A stretch of DNA of 64,000 nt from contig CAWISR010000003.1 of NCBI GenBank assembly GCA_963838845.1, forward strand, positions 372,001 through 436,000, given 5' to 3'. Position 1 is the first letter of the stretch; each line of letters begins with the position of its first letter. Below the pieces are notes generated by a model, which saw nothing but the letters and a program-made list of their open reading frames with translations, was not told the DNA's origin and made no database searches. Below are positions 34,124 to 44,136 of the stretch, piece after piece. This DNA is from CAVRXQ01 sp963838845 (GTDB taxonomy: Bacteria > Actinomycetota > Acidimicrobiia > Acidimicrobiales > Bog-793). A program made the translations under genes and the position numbers.

Positions 34124-35137
34124 TTAACTCCAGTCGGCCTCGAACCAGGACCTCAGCGCGCCGACGATCGTCCCGGCGAGTGCTCCGAGGTGGGGGACGA
34201 CACGGTCAGGGGAGCCAAGCTCGATCAACACCGCCGGCATGCGTGTTTCTCGCAGAATCGGCAGGGCGAGGCCGACGACGCCGCCGTCCTCGAGGCCGAT
34301 GACCTTTGGCAGCTGCTCGGCGAGGAGCTCGGCGAGGCGTCGGCTCGCCGTCGATTCGTAGCGAAAGCCGTGGTAGTAGGCGACTCGGCAGGTTGTCGCG
34401 CCCGGGACGACGGCGAACGCCACGACGACGTCGACTTCGGCGTCGTTCGCGGCGTGGGCGCTGCGTGTCGGGTCGTGATGGGCGAAGGGGAACGCCGTCG
34501 CAGCGCCGGCGGCACGCAGCGCCCGGCAGAGCGCCGCCGCACCCGCTGAGAACCCACCCGGCTCGACGACGGCGACGCGACGGGCGTCCAGGCCCTCGGG
34601 GGAACCTTTGTGCACGAGGGCGAGGCGCTCGCGTACCGGGGTGACGAGGCCGGTCGCGCCATCGCGCGCCGACATCCGTTCGGTCTCCTCAAGGCTGCGT
34701 CGGCCGAAGACACCGTCGGCGCGCAAGCCGACATTGCGCTGGAACTCGATGAGCGCCCGCACGGTGTCGTCGCCGAAGATTCCGTCGATGGCCCCGCAGT
34801 CGAAGCCAAGGCGGCTCAGGCGGCGCTGCAACTCGGCGACATCGTCGCCGCGCAACATCGGCCGGCGCCGATAAAGCAGGCGCGAACCGAGGTGGTAGCC
34901 AGCTTCGACGATCACCGACCAGGTGTGCGAGTCGCAGGATCCGTCTTGCGGCAGGCCGCGCTCGGATTGGAACTCGGTGAGCGAGCGCGCCGTTCCCTCG
35001 CCGAAATGGCCGGGCCGATCCGCGATCTGATAGCCGAGCGCCGCAAGCCGCGCCTGGAGGTCAGTGACCGCATCCCCGGCGTCGCCGCGACGCAGGGGGA
35101 GGACGTGCGCGCCAGATTCAGCGGGTGCGTCGGGCAC
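34124..35137 (-). CDS. CwlM-like pseudo-amidase with two peptidoglycan-binding domains
   Basis: 337 residues. Two PG_binding_1 repeats (about 20-80 and 95-155; e.g. AVTDLQARLAALGY, IDGIFGDDTVRALIEFQ) precede an Amidase_3-like domain. Residues normally binding zinc are changed: the usual DPGHGG is EPGGF, and the second His is absent from VVVAFAVVPG. Only AVLIELGSPD keeps the Glu. Neighbours trxA, trxB and parB match the place of mycobacterial cwlM, whose product regulates MurA and MurJ rather than cutting peptidoglycan. No signal peptide, in line with a cytoplasmic regulator. Confidence 0.85.
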   Translation of the reverse strand: MPDAPAESGAHVLPLRRGDAGDAVTDLQARLAALGYQIADRPGHFGEGTARSLTEFQSERGLPQDGSCDSHTWSVIVEAGYHLGSRLLYRRRPMLRGDDVAELQRRLSRLGFDCGAIDGIFGDDTVRALIEFQRNVGLRADGVFGRRSLEETERMSARDGATGLVTPVRERLALVHKGSPEGLDARRVAVVEPGGFSAGAAALCRALRAAGAATAFPFAHHDPTRSAHAANDAEVDVVVAFAVVPGATTCRVAYYHGFRYESTASRRLAELLAEQLPKVIGLEDGGVVGLALPILRETRMPAVLIELGSPDRVVPHLGALAGTIVGALRSWFEADWS

Positions 35138-35193
35138 CCGGGAATGCTACGGCTGGTCCGTGCGCTCCAAGGTGTCCGTGGACGACGATGTGG

Positions 35194-35517
35194 TTACAGA
35201 TGCCCTTCCAGGTCGGCCAGTAATGCCGACTTCGGTTTCGCGCCGACGATCCGCACCTGCGCCTCGCCGTCTTTGAACAAGATCAACGTCGGTATGGAGA
35301 GCACTTCGAAGCGACGTGCCGTCTCGATGTTGTCGTCGACGTTCAGCTTGACGATTCGGATCGCGTCCTTTTTCTCTTCGGCGATCTCGTCGAGGATTGG
35401 CGCCACCATCCGGCACGGTCCGCACCACTCGGCCCAGAAGTCGACAAGGACCGGCGTGGCTGAATGCGTGACCTCCTCGTCGAATGTGCTGTCAGTCACG
35501 GCAAGTGCAGTCGACAC
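35194..35517 (-). CDS. trxA: Thioredoxin
   Basis: 107 residues with active site WCGPC at 31-35 and the conserved cis-Pro region SIPTLILFKDG. Reduced by TrxB encoded just upstream. Cytoplasmic disulfide reductant. Confidence 0.97.
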   Translation of the reverse strand: MSTALAVTDSTFDEEVTHSATPVLVDFWAEWCGPCRMVAPILDEIAEEKKDAIRIVKLNVDDNIETARRFEVLSIPTLILFKDGEAQVRIVGAKPKSALLADLEGHL

Positions 35518-35590
35518 CCTTTGTGCTCCTTTTGTCCCTTCGGACGCCTTCAGTTCAACGCGGGATCATTCGGCCGCATTCCCGATGCCG

Positions 35591-36588
35591 TCAGGGGCGG
35601 CCTTCGTCGGCGAGGAAGCGGTCGGCATCGAGGGCGGCCATGCATCCTGAGCCGGCAGAGGTAACCGCCTGGCGGTACACATGGTCTTGAACGTCACCCG
35701 CGGCGAACACGGCCGGCACGCTTGTTGCCGTGCCGTCATGCGTGTGGAGGTAGCCGGCCTCGTCCATGTCGAGCTGACCCTTGAAGAGCTCGGTGTTCGG
35801 TGCGTGCCCGATCGCGACGAACACGCCGTCGACGGGGAGCTCGCGCGTTTCGCCGGTGACGGTGTCGCGGAGCGCAACCCCGGCCACTTTCGTGTCTCCG
35901 ATGACGCGCGTGACCACGGTGTCGAAGAGGAACGAGATCTTCTCGTTCGCGAAGGCGCGATCCTGCATGATCTTCGACGCGCGGAGCTCCTTGCGCCGAT
36001 GGATGACCAGCACCGAGTCGCCAAAGCGGGTAAGGAACAGCGCCTCTTCGAGTGCGGAGTCACCGCCGCCGACCACCGCGATCGTCTTGTTCCGGAAGAA
36101 GAATCCGTCACAAGTGGCGCAGGTCGAGACGCCGTGTCCGAGCAGTTCAGCCTCTCCCGGCACGCCGAGCGTCAGAGCGCGCGCCCCGTCGCAATGATGA
36201 GGGTGCGCGCGGCAATATCGGGTCGCGATGTATTCTCATCGCCCGTGTAGATCGCAAACGGCCGCGTCGACAGGTCGACTCGGGTTGCTTTTTTGGTGAC
36301 GAGCTCAGCTCCGAAGCGCTCCGCTTGCTCACGCATCATGGCCATCAGGTCGGGACCCATCACACCAAGCGGAAACCCCGGGAAATTCTCGACGTCCGTC
36401 GTCGTCATCAGCTGGCCGCCGGGTTGGTCGCTCGTCGAGGACGGCTCACCCTCGAGGACGAGCGGACGTAGGTCGGCACGCGCCGCGTACACGGCGGCGG
36501 TTAGCCCTGCCGGACCGGAGCCCAAGACGACGACGTCGCGTTGTTGGGTGCTCTCCGAGGCAAAATCCTCGCTAGCCAGCGCCCTCAC
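35591..36588 (-). CDS. trxB: Thioredoxin reductase, interrupted by one frame change
   Basis: NADPH- and FAD-dependent reductase of thioredoxin. FAD motif VVVLGSGPAGLTAAVYAAR; redox pair CATCD; NADPH motif VVGGGDSALEEA; C-terminal FAAGDVQDHVYRQAVT. The first part stops after TLIIATGRAL; the second starts at VPGEAELLGHG in the next frame. One missing G in the run at 36184-36187 (ACGGGGCG) explains it and restores ATGARAL; length is 998 bases (3n+2). Start GTG 36588 lies inside the end of the membrane-protein gene. Homopolymer error is likely. Confidence 0.93.
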
Positions 36589-36898
36589 CTCTCTTTTTCC
36601 TCCCGCTGAACACCCAGCAAAACGCCCCGCCACCACAGAAGATTCCCGCCACAACGAAGTCGGTTGCCCAGACCTGGTGAGGGAAGACGTTGACGTCGAA
36701 GAGGCGGACGAGGCCGATCACGACCGCCGCGACCGCGAAGACGATCAGAGCCCCGACGAGCGCCGCGAGGATGATCCAACGGACGATCGAGAGGACCGGG
36801 CGCGTCACCTTCTCCACGGCGGCAGCAGAAAGTGACTCGACCGCGTCTTGCAGCCTTGCCCCGAGTTCCCGTGCCGTCCCCGCCGATTCCTCGCTCAT
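36572..36898 (-). CDS. Small membrane protein upstream of trxB
   Basis: 108 residues with an amphipathic N-terminal part and two hydrophobic helices (WIILAALVGALIVFAVAAVV and FVVAGIFCGGGAFCWVF), ending in a basic tail GRKKRGEG. ATG start at 36898. The end overlaps trxB by 17 bases. Resembles small actinobacterial membrane proteins of unknown function. Confidence 0.7.
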   Translation of the reverse strand: MSEESAGTARELGARLQDAVESLSAAAVEKVTRPVLSIVRWIILAALVGALIVFAVAAVVIGLVRLFDVNVFPHQVWATDFVVAGIFCGGGAFCWVFSGRKKRGEGAG

Positions 36899-36941
36899 CG
36901 CTTCGAGACTACGGCACGCTCATGCGACATGACGGTTTGTC

Positions 36942-37781
36942 CTACGCGCGTTGCAGCGCGACACCGATCGTGCCAGGCCCGGTGTGTGCGCCGATGATCG
37001 GACCGATGTACGAGACGATGGTCTCGTTGCCGGGGAAGATCGGCGCGAGCAGGCGTTGCATCTCCCCGACGTCAGCGGCAGCGGCGTGGGCGACCGCGAG
37101 ACGCTTGAGCGGGACGGCGGCGCGCACCTTTTCTGCGACGTATTCGAGCGAACGAGCCCGCGTGCGCTGCTTCGACTCCGGCTCGACGACGCCGCCACGG
37201 ACCTCGACCACCGGCTTGATCGAGAGCAGCGATCCGACCAACGCCTGCGCGGCGCCGATCCGCCCGCCGCGTCGCAACCACTCAAGGGTGTCCAACGTGC
37301 CGAACACCTCGATGCTCTTGAGCGTCGCCTCGAGCGCGTTCCCGATCGTCCAGGCCGGCGCGCCGGAGTCGGCGAGCTCGGCAGCTTCCAGTACGGCAAG
37401 GCCCTCGCCGACCGTCGCGAGCTGAGAGTCGACAACAACGACGGGGTAGCCCTCGGGTGCTGATGCCGCGCCGGCGACCGCCGACTGATATGTCGCTGAG
37501 AGACCCGAGGACAGCGTCACGCAGACGACGCCGGAACACCCGTCGCTGGCCGCCTCTTCGTACGCGGCCGCGAACGCGCCGGGCGCCGGAGCGGAAGTCT
37601 CGGCGATCGCCTGTTCTGACTTCGCGAGCTCCCAGAACCGCGCCGGCGAAATGTTCCGCATCTCCTCTGCCGAGTGCGGACCGAGGCGCACGTCGATCGG
37701 CACCACAACGATGCCGAGTTTTTCGACGAGCGCGTCGGGGAGATCACAGCCGTTGTCAGTGACGATACGGACGCCGGTCAC
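36942..37781 (-). CDS. DegV family (fatty-acid-binding) protein
   Basis: 279 residues. N-terminal VRIVTDNGCDLPDALVE and the conserved TSAPAPGAFAAAYEE, TLSSGLSATYQSA, and WLRRGGRIGAA segments define DegV/FakB-type lipid-binding proteins. FakB members deliver fatty acids to a kinase; no FakA is in the window. Start overlaps the murJ end by 26 bases. Confidence 0.9.
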   Translation of the reverse strand: MTGVRIVTDNGCDLPDALVEKLGIVVVPIDVRLGPHSAEEMRNISPARFWELAKSEQAIAETSAPAPGAFAAAYEEAASDGCSGVVCVTLSSGLSATYQSAVAGAASAPEGYPVVVVDSQLATVGEGLAVLEAAELADSGAPAWTIGNALEATLKSIEVFGTLDTLEWLRRGGRIGAAQALVGSLLSIKPVVEVRGGVVEPESKQRTRARSLEYVAEKVRAAVPLKRLAVAHAAAADVGEMQRLLAPIFPGNETIVSYIGPIIGAHTGPGTIGVALQRA

Positions 37782-39426
37782 TTCCCCCCTTTGCCGTGTG
37801 GACGCGCGGTGGCGTCCGCCGCCTCGCAGTTTGCCAGGACGAGAGCATCGCTGCGAGACCTGCCGAACCCAAGTACGCGACTCCGCCCGCCGCGACGGCG
37901 ACGAACAGTCGGATCCATCCGAATGCTCCGAGGCCCGTGCCGATCAGCGCGAGGACGATCGCGACGATGAACGCCATGACGCCGGACAACACGGCGAATC
38001 GCCCGGTCGCCCGCATCAGCGCGCGGCCGCCAACGGTGCCGAGGCGTTCGCGCAGGACGACGACGGCGATCACCGCGGCCACGCTGTACGCGATCGAGTA
38101 CGCGAGCGCGAGACCGCGGACACCGAGCGGCTTGTACAGCAGGAAGGCGAATAGCACGTTGAGCCCGTTCTCGATGACGTACATGACGAAGGCCGTTCGA
38201 GTGTCCTGCAGAGCTTGGAACGTCCTTGTCGCGAGGAAAAAGACGCAGTAGCCGGGCAGCCCGAGGGCAAACAACTCCAAAACCGACGCGGTCACGTTTG
38301 CTGGGTGAGGACCCTCCTGTCCGTGCTCGAGGAGAAGGCCGACAGCGAGTCGCGCGAGCAACAGGTAACCGACCATCGAAGGCAGGATGAGTGCGAGAAC
38401 TTGCCTTGTAGCGACCCCGAAACGCTGTCCCACCCGGCGCCACTCGTGGCGCGTCGAGAGCCGCGCCAGGTCCGGAGAGGCAACGTTGATGATTGAAGTG
38501 GCGACGACCGCGAACGGGAACTGGAAGAACGTATAGGCGTACGTGTACGCGCTCACTGCACCGGGACCGACGTGGAACTCGAGTGCGAGGACGATAAACA
38601 GCGCGAGTTGGTTGGCGATGACGAAGCCGAACGTCCAGCCCGAAAGTGACACGATCGTTCGGACCGCGGGATCCTTCGGCCGCCAGATGAAGCGCAGGTG
38701 TGTGTGCGCCCTGCGCAGCGACGGCAATAGACATACTGCCTGCGCCGCGACCCCGACGGTGGTGCCGACTCCGAGGAGGTAGACGAGCTCCTGGTGGTGG
38801 GCGACGTAGTCGACGGACGCGTGTCGGGCCATCGTCGCGAACAAGGCGAAGACGATGATCCCGATCACGTTGTTCACGACCGGAACGAAGCCAACGGTGC
38901 CAAAACGATCTCGCGTCGCGAGGACTGCAGCGATCAAGCTGATCGCCCCGTAGAACAAGAGCTGCGGCGCGAACAGCCGCAACAGCTCGACGGCGACCGA
39001 ATGCTCCTCGGGAGTCGCCTTCCCGAAGGTGAACAGCGTGATGAGCAACGGCGCCGCGAGGATGAAGACGACGGTTGCGACGACGAGGATGACAAGCGCC
39101 AGACTGACGACCGCCGAGATCGACTCGTTCGCTTCGCGCTCGGGCCTTGTCGTCAGACGCTCGACAAAGACGGGAACGAAAGTCGCGGCGAGCACACCAC
39201 CCAACACGAGATCGTGGATCATGTTGGGGGTGTTGTTCGCGAGGTTGAAGGCGTCGGCGAGCCGCAAACCGCCAAGCGCGTAGGCGAGGACGACAAGGCG
39301 AGCGAGTCCGGTGAGCCGGGAGGCGACCGTTCCGATGCCCGTGCCGAACGAGGCGCGTGCGAGTCGGGCGGATCTGCTGGTCGATGTCCCGCCGGTGGAC
39401 ACCGACGGGGACACCGGATCGCTCAC
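37756..39426 (-). CDS. murJ: Lipid II flippase MurJ
   Basis: About 556 residues with fourteen or so membrane helices. MviN/MurJ features: FGTGIGTVASRLTGLARLVV, LADAFNLANNTPNMIHDLVL, GGVLAATFVPVF. Moves lipid II across the membrane for peptidoglycan synthesis. GTG at 39426 overlaps the stop of the upstream DUF6049 gene (GTGA). The C-terminus lacks a kinase-like domain, unlike mycobacterial MurJ. Confidence 0.95.
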   Translation of the reverse strand: MSDPVSPSVSTGGTSTSRSARLARASFGTGIGTVASRLTGLARLVVLAYALGGLRLADAFNLANNTPNMIHDLVLGGVLAATFVPVFVERLTTRPEREANESISAVVSLALVILVVATVVFILAAPLLITLFTFGKATPEEHSVAVELLRLFAPQLLFYGAISLIAAVLATRDRFGTVGFVPVVNNVIGIIVFALFATMARHASVDYVAHHQELVYLLGVGTTVGVAAQAVCLLPSLRRAHTHLRFIWRPKDPAVRTIVSLSGWTFGFVIANQLALFIVLALEFHVGPGAVSAYTYAYTFFQFPFAVVATSIINVASPDLARLSTRHEWRRVGQRFGVATRQVLALILPSMVGYLLLARLAVGLLLEHGQEGPHPANVTASVLELFALGLPGYCVFFLATRTFQALQDTRTAFVMYVIENGLNVLFAFLLYKPLGVRGLALAYSIAYSVAAVIAVVVLRERLGTVGGRALMRATGRFAVLSGVMAFIVAIVLALIGTGLGAFGWIRLFVAVAAGGVAYLGSAGLAAMLSSWQTARRRTPPRVHTAKGGSDRRPYRH

Positions 39427-41525
39427 GTTGATTCCGGGTTCGACGCAGCGAGTACCTCGCGCTCGTGCGCGTGCCGGCGCCTTCTGCGGAGCATCGTACG
39501 CACCCACCAGGCAAGCAATACGAACAGCGCGACCGCCGAGATGATGACGGCAACGATTGAGAACGCAGTCGACCGAATCGTGATGCCGCTTTGCAAGAGC
39601 ACCACCTTGCCGACGGGTGAGACGAGTTCGACGTTGAGCGTCGAAACCCCGGACGTACGCGTCGTCACCGTGACCTCGTGCTCGGTGTTGTTGCGTGCGA
39701 GGACGATCGGTTGACTGATCTCGTCTGGCGCGAGGGCGAACGCACCGCTCGAGAGGCGGAGTTCTGCATGAATCACGCTCGGAAAGCTCGAGTTGAACGT
39801 GACCGGGATGCGCGCCTCGTGCTGGCCAATCGTGACCGTACGGGTGCCGGTGAGCGCGAGTGAATCGCGCACCGTCGCGAATTGAACGTTGGGAGCTCCG
39901 AGATAGCGTGATTGCTCGGAATTCGCGATGGCGTTGGTCTCAGCGAGAAGGATCGCGTCGCGTGCACGGCTCAGGACCGCCGCGTCGGCCGGGATCACCG
40001 ACTGAAGGTCCGTCAGTTCTGAGCGCGCGGACCCGATCTGTTGGCCGAGGTGACCGCCAAAACCGTGCGCGGCGGTGAGGCTCGCCGAACTCGGCGCCGC
40101 ATTCGAACCGACGGGGACCGACGCGTAGAGCCCCTCGAGAGTCGTCGGGTGGAGGATCGGACTTGAGCGCAATCCCGCCAGCACCGTCGACACGAGGCGT
40201 GGTGAACTCGGGAGCAAAAGCGGCGCGACGACGACGCCTCGCGGTCCAGTCGAGAACGGCTCCTCGAAGAAGGTCTGGGCGAGTTCGGCGAGGAAATTGT
40301 GTGCTGATAACACCGGATTCGGGCTCGAGCGGAGCTGTGCGGCGAGGCCGGCGTCAGCCACGAACGCGACGGGCGCACGGGCGCGAGAAGACCCTGACTG
40401 AAGCGTGAACGGGGCAGTCGGCGTCGTCACCTGCTGCGGGCTTACGTTTCCCTCCGGGACGACGAGGCGCGTCACTCCAGCTGAACGGAGCGTCGAAAGC
40501 CCCGACTTGTCGAGGTTGCTCGCAGCGAGGAACGGGGAGCCGAGTTCGGACGCCCCGACGAGACGGTGCGCGATGGCGTGCCCGGTTGCGATCTGGCGTA
40601 CGAGGTCGCGGCCCAGCCCCGCGTGAGCGAGTTGGGCCGCGCTGACCTCGGTGAAGGGTGCGTCGAGCATCTCGAGCGTGCCCGATGCTTCGCCGCTCTC
40701 GACGAGCGCGCGCATGCCTGCGAGCGTCGTCTTGGCGAGGGTCTCGGACGAGCGTTGAAGCGCGAGGAAGATCTGCGAGTACGCGTTGACCGTCATTGCT
40801 GTCGCCGACTGCGCCGCAACCGCCCGCACGAAGTCGTCGAGGGCAACGATGCGCCGGAGCGAGACCATCGATCTGCCCCCCGGAGAAAGGCCGAGTCCGG
40901 TTCCGACTGAAAAGACGAACGCCACGTTCAACGGGTATGTCCCCGCCGTTCCCGTCAGGTAGATGACGTCGGTGGTGAACGAGGCGAGCGGCTTGTCGGT
41001 CGATCGGTCGACGACGACGACGCTCAAGGGGTAGACGCCGTCACACGTTCCTGGCTGGCAATCGAGTGCGAGTACGGGCGATGCGAGCTTGGTTGAGCGC
41101 GCGGTCGGAGCGGTGACGACGCGGACGCTCACTGAGGCGGGCGCGTTCGGCGCTGTGGTGCGGAGAAGGAGCGGGATCGGGATGATCGGTGTCGCACTGA
41201 GCACGATCTCGCTTGATGGTTCCTTTCCGGTCTCGGATGCGTCGAACGCATATCGACTGGTGAGGCGCGAATACAACGTCAGTTTGACGCCGAGATCCGT
41301 GGTCGGAAGAGAAGAGCTCACTCGGAACGAGAGATGCATCCTCGAATGCGCGCCGACCCAGTCCGATTCCGAGGTCAAATCGACCGACGTCTTGTCCGAT
41401 GCACCCGCTCGGGAGACCGCGGACCCGTCGGCCACGATGAGCGCGATCGCAACGGCGGAGACGCACAAGAGGAGCGCTCGCATGGGCGCGAACGATCGGT
41501 TGCGACGCGTCGGTGAGCAGGCCAA
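39423..41525 (-). CDS. Secreted DUF6049-like protein
   Basis: Up to 700 residues. Signal sequence MRALLLCVSAVAIALIVADG, long extracellular region, and a C-terminal membrane helix (FSIVAVIISAVALFVLLAWW) followed by a basic tail. Same position as the conserved protein between pcnA and mviN in mycobacteria (Rv3909). TTG at 41525 gives 14 extra residues; ATG at 41483 is equally likely. Translationally coupled to murJ. Probably an envelope protein connected with cell-wall growth; function not established. Confidence 0.82.
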   Translation of the reverse strand: MACSPTRRNRSFAPMRALLLCVSAVAIALIVADGSAVSRAGASDKTSVDLTSESDWVGAHSRMHLSFRVSSSLPTTDLGVKLTLYSRLTSRYAFDASETGKEPSSEIVLSATPIIPIPLLLRTTAPNAPASVSVRVVTAPTARSTKLASPVLALDCQPGTCDGVYPLSVVVVDRSTDKPLASFTTDVIYLTGTAGTYPLNVAFVFSVGTGLGLSPGGRSMVSLRRIVALDDFVRAVAAQSATAMTVNAYSQIFLALQRSSETLAKTTLAGMRALVESGEASGTLEMLDAPFTEVSAAQLAHAGLGRDLVRQIATGHAIAHRLVGASELGSPFLAASNLDKSGLSTLRSAGVTRLVVPEGNVSPQQVTTPTAPFTLQSGSSRARAPVAFVADAGLAAQLRSSPNPVLSAHNFLAELAQTFFEEPFSTGPRGVVVAPLLLPSSPRLVSTVLAGLRSSPILHPTTLEGLYASVPVGSNAAPSSASLTAAHGFGGHLGQQIGSARSELTDLQSVIPADAAVLSRARDAILLAETNAIANSEQSRYLGAPNVQFATVRDSLALTGTRTVTIGQHEARIPVTFNSSFPSVIHAELRLSSGAFALAPDEISQPIVLARNNTEHEVTVTTRTSGVSTLNVELVSPVGKVVLLQSGITIRSTAFSIVAVIISAVALFVLLAWWVRTMLRRRRRHAHEREVLAASNPEST

Positions 41526-41638
41526 GAGCGCGACGTCCTCCGTTCGGTCCCCGCTCGCACGGAGCCTACTTTCGAGACAATCCGAGGTGAGGAAGGCGCG
41601 AACCGCTCCTCAGGCCGGAAACGTCAACCGCTACCGTC

Positions 41639-43048
41639 GTGCTCGTGATTCCTGAGCGCATCCGATCGATCGTCGCAGAGGTCGACGAGCTCGCTCGCCG
41701 ATTCTCCGAAGCGGGATATCACCTCTACCTCGTTGGTGGTCCCGTGCGTGACGCGATCGCCGGGGCGCCCGGCGGCGAGGCTCCATTCGGCCCGGATGCC
41801 GACCTCGATCTCACGACGGACGCTCGGCCAGACGAGATCGAGCGCCTCATCAAGGGCTGGGCCGATTCGGTGTGGCTGCAGGGAAAGCGCTTCGGAACCG
41901 TGGGGGCGTCGCACGATGGGCGGCGTTTCGAGATCACGACCCATCGAGCGGATGTTTACGTCCCCGAATCGCGTAAGCCCGAAGTGGAGTTCGGGGACGA
42001 CGTCGTGACCGACCTTTCTCGTCGCGACTTCACCATCAACGCGATGGCACTATCGCTCCCGGATCTCGAATTCATCGATCCCTTCGACGGCTTGGCGGAT
42101 CTCGGATCGCGCACGCTGCGCACGCCGCTCGACCCTGAGACGTCGTTCCGCGATGACCCGCTGCGCATGCTGCGCGCGGCGCGCTTCATCGCGGGATACC
42201 AACTGACCCCAACCGAAGAACTGGTTGACGCGGTGCGTCGCCTCGCAGAACGGCTTCCGATCGTGTCCGCAGAACGCATCCGCGACGAGCTCAACCGGCT
42301 GATCGTGCTCCCTGATCCGGAGCCAGGACTGTGGTTCGTCGTTGAGACCGGTCTTGCTGATCAGTTCCTCCCTGAGCTACCTGCGTTGGCGCTCGAGCAA
42401 GATGCAGTGCACCGCCACAAAGATGTTCTCGCGCACACGATTGCCGTTGTCGGAAAGACGCGCCCAGACGAGGTGCTGCGTTTGGCGGCGCTCCTGCACG
42501 ACATCGGAAAGCCGCAAACTCGCGCCTATGGGCCCGAAGGCGTGAGCTTCCATCACCACGATGTCGTCGGCGCTCGCATGGCGCGCAAGCGGCTTGAAGC
42601 GCTGCGTTATCCCCAAGACGAGATCGATGCCGTCACTCGACTCATCGAACTGCACCTGAGATTCCACACCTACAGGATGGGTTGGACAGACTCTGCACTC
42701 CGACGCTATCCGCGCGACGCCGGGCCGTTGCTCCAACGCTTGAACGAGCTGACGCGTGCCGACTGCACGACACGCAACGTTGAGCGCGCACGTGAGCTCG
42801 AGACGCGAATGGACGAACTCGAAGCGAGGCTCGCGGAGCTTTCGACTCGTGAGGCTCTCGACGCGATGCGACCCGAACTGGACGGCAACGAAGTGATGGC
42901 CCACCTCGGCATCGGACCCGGTCCGGCAGTCGGACGCGCCCTCGCTTATCTGTTGGAGATCCGCCTTGACGAGGGACTGCTCGGTAAGGAGGAGATCACC
43001 CGCCGACTCGACCGGTGGTGGACCGAGGACGGACGGACACTGTCCTAG
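41639..43048 (+). CDS. pcnA: CCA-adding tRNA nucleotidyltransferase with HD domain
   Basis: 469 residues. Nucleotidyltransferase motif LVGGPVRDAIAG with catalytic DADLDLTT, then RRDFTINAMA and RMLRAARF, and an HD domain LLHDIGKPQTR with HHHDVVGARM. Adds or repairs the 3' CCA, needed by the tRNA-Ile here, which lacks an encoded CCA. GTG start. Divergent from the DUF6049 gene; the end overlaps ino1 by four bases. Confidence 0.95.
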   Translation: MLVIPERIRSIVAEVDELARRFSEAGYHLYLVGGPVRDAIAGAPGGEAPFGPDADLDLTTDARPDEIERLIKGWADSVWLQGKRFGTVGASHDGRRFEITTHRADVYVPESRKPEVEFGDDVVTDLSRRDFTINAMALSLPDLEFIDPFDGLADLGSRTLRTPLDPETSFRDDPLRMLRAARFIAGYQLTPTEELVDAVRRLAERLPIVSAERIRDELNRLIVLPDPEPGLWFVVETGLADQFLPELPALALEQDAVHRHKDVLAHTIAVVGKTRPDEVLRLAALLHDIGKPQTRAYGPEGVSFHHHDVVGARMARKRLEALRYPQDEIDAVTRLIELHLRFHTYRMGWTDSALRRYPRDAGPLLQRLNELTRADCTTRNVERARELETRMDELEARLAELSTREALDAMRPELDGNEVMAHLGIGPGPAVGRALAYLLEIRLDEGLLGKEEITRRLDRWWTEDGRTLS

Positions 43049-44136
43049 GGGGTCTCGGCGTTCGCCGCGAAGCGCTCGACGAGTTGGCGCGCCTCCTCGT
43101 CGTGGTACTGGACGGGCGGCGACTTCATGAAGTACGCCGACGGCCCGACGAGGGGTCCGCCGACGTGGCGATCGAGACCGATGCGGGCGCAGCGGATCGC
43201 GTCGATGATGACGCCGGCGGAGTTCGGTGAGTCCCACACTTCGAGCTTCAATTCGAGGTTCAGCGGCACGTCGCCGAAGTTCCGGCCCTCCAAGCGGATG
43301 TACGCCCATTTGCGGTCCTCGAGCCAGGGCACGTGGTCGGAGGGTCCGATATGCACTGACTCCGGCGCGATCCCTGCTTCGATCTGGCTGGTCACGGCCT
43401 GGGTTTTCGACACCTTCTTCGACTCGAGTCGCTCGCGCTCCAACATGTTCTTGAAGTCCATGTTGCCGCCAACGTTCAGCTGGTATGTGCGGTCGACTAC
43501 CGTGCCGCGGTCTTCGAAAAGCCGCGCCAGCATGCGGTGAACGATCGTGGCGCCAACCTGGCTCTTGATGTCGTCGCCGACGATCGGGACGCCTGCCGCG
43601 GTGAACTTCTCGGCCCAGACCGGATCGCTGGCGATAAACACCGGGATCGCGTTCACGAACGCGACGCCGGCGTCGATCGCCGCCTGCGCGTAGAACTTCT
43701 GCGCTTGGTCCGAACCGACCGGAAGGTATGAAACGAGGACTTCGGCACCGGAGTCACGCAGCGCCTGCGCCACGTCGACCGGCGGCTTCGGCGACTCTTC
43801 GACGACTTGTCGGTAGTACTTGCCGAGCCCATCGAGGGTCGGTCCGCGAAGAACCGTGACCCCGATCGGGGGGACCTCGGAGAAACGGATCGTGTTGTTG
43901 TGCCCGGCAAAGATCGCCTTGTCGAGCTCGAGGCCGACCTTCTCCGCATCGACATCGAAGGCGGCGACGAACTCGATGCCGCCGACGTGGTACCCGCCGA
44001 GCGTTACGTGCATCAGACCTGCTACGGACTCGTTCGGATCCGCGTCGCGGTAATACTCAACGCCTTGCACGAGCGAGCTGGCGCAGTTACCGACGCCGGC
44101 GATCGCGACTTTGATCCTTCTTTTTGGCTGGCTCAT
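43045..44136 (-). CDS. ino1: Inositol-3-phosphate synthase
   Basis: 363 residues of the actinobacterial myo-inositol-1-phosphate synthase type: VAIAGVGNCASSLVQGVEYY, PVGSDQAQKFYAQAAI, GDDIKSQVGATIVHR, NVGGNMDFKNM. Converts glucose-6-phosphate to inositol phosphate for phosphatidylinositol and mycothiol. The ATG overlaps the padR stop (ATGA), so it is co-transcribed with the regulator. Confidence 0.95.
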   Translation of the reverse strand: MSQPKRRIKVAIAGVGNCASSLVQGVEYYRDADPNESVAGLMHVTLGGYHVGGIEFVAAFDVDAEKVGLELDKAIFAGHNNTIRFSEVPPIGVTVLRGPTLDGLGKYYRQVVEESPKPPVDVAQALRDSGAEVLVSYLPVGSDQAQKFYAQAAIDAGVAFVNAIPVFIASDPVWAEKFTAAGVPIVGDDIKSQVGATIVHRMLARLFEDRGTVVDRTYQLNVGGNMDFKNMLERERLESKKVSKTQAVTSQIEAGIAPESVHIGPSDHVPWLEDRKWAYIRLEGRNFGDVPLNLELKLEVWDSPNSAGVIIDAIRCARIGLDRHVGGPLVGPSAYFMKSPPVQYHDEEARQLVERFAANAETP

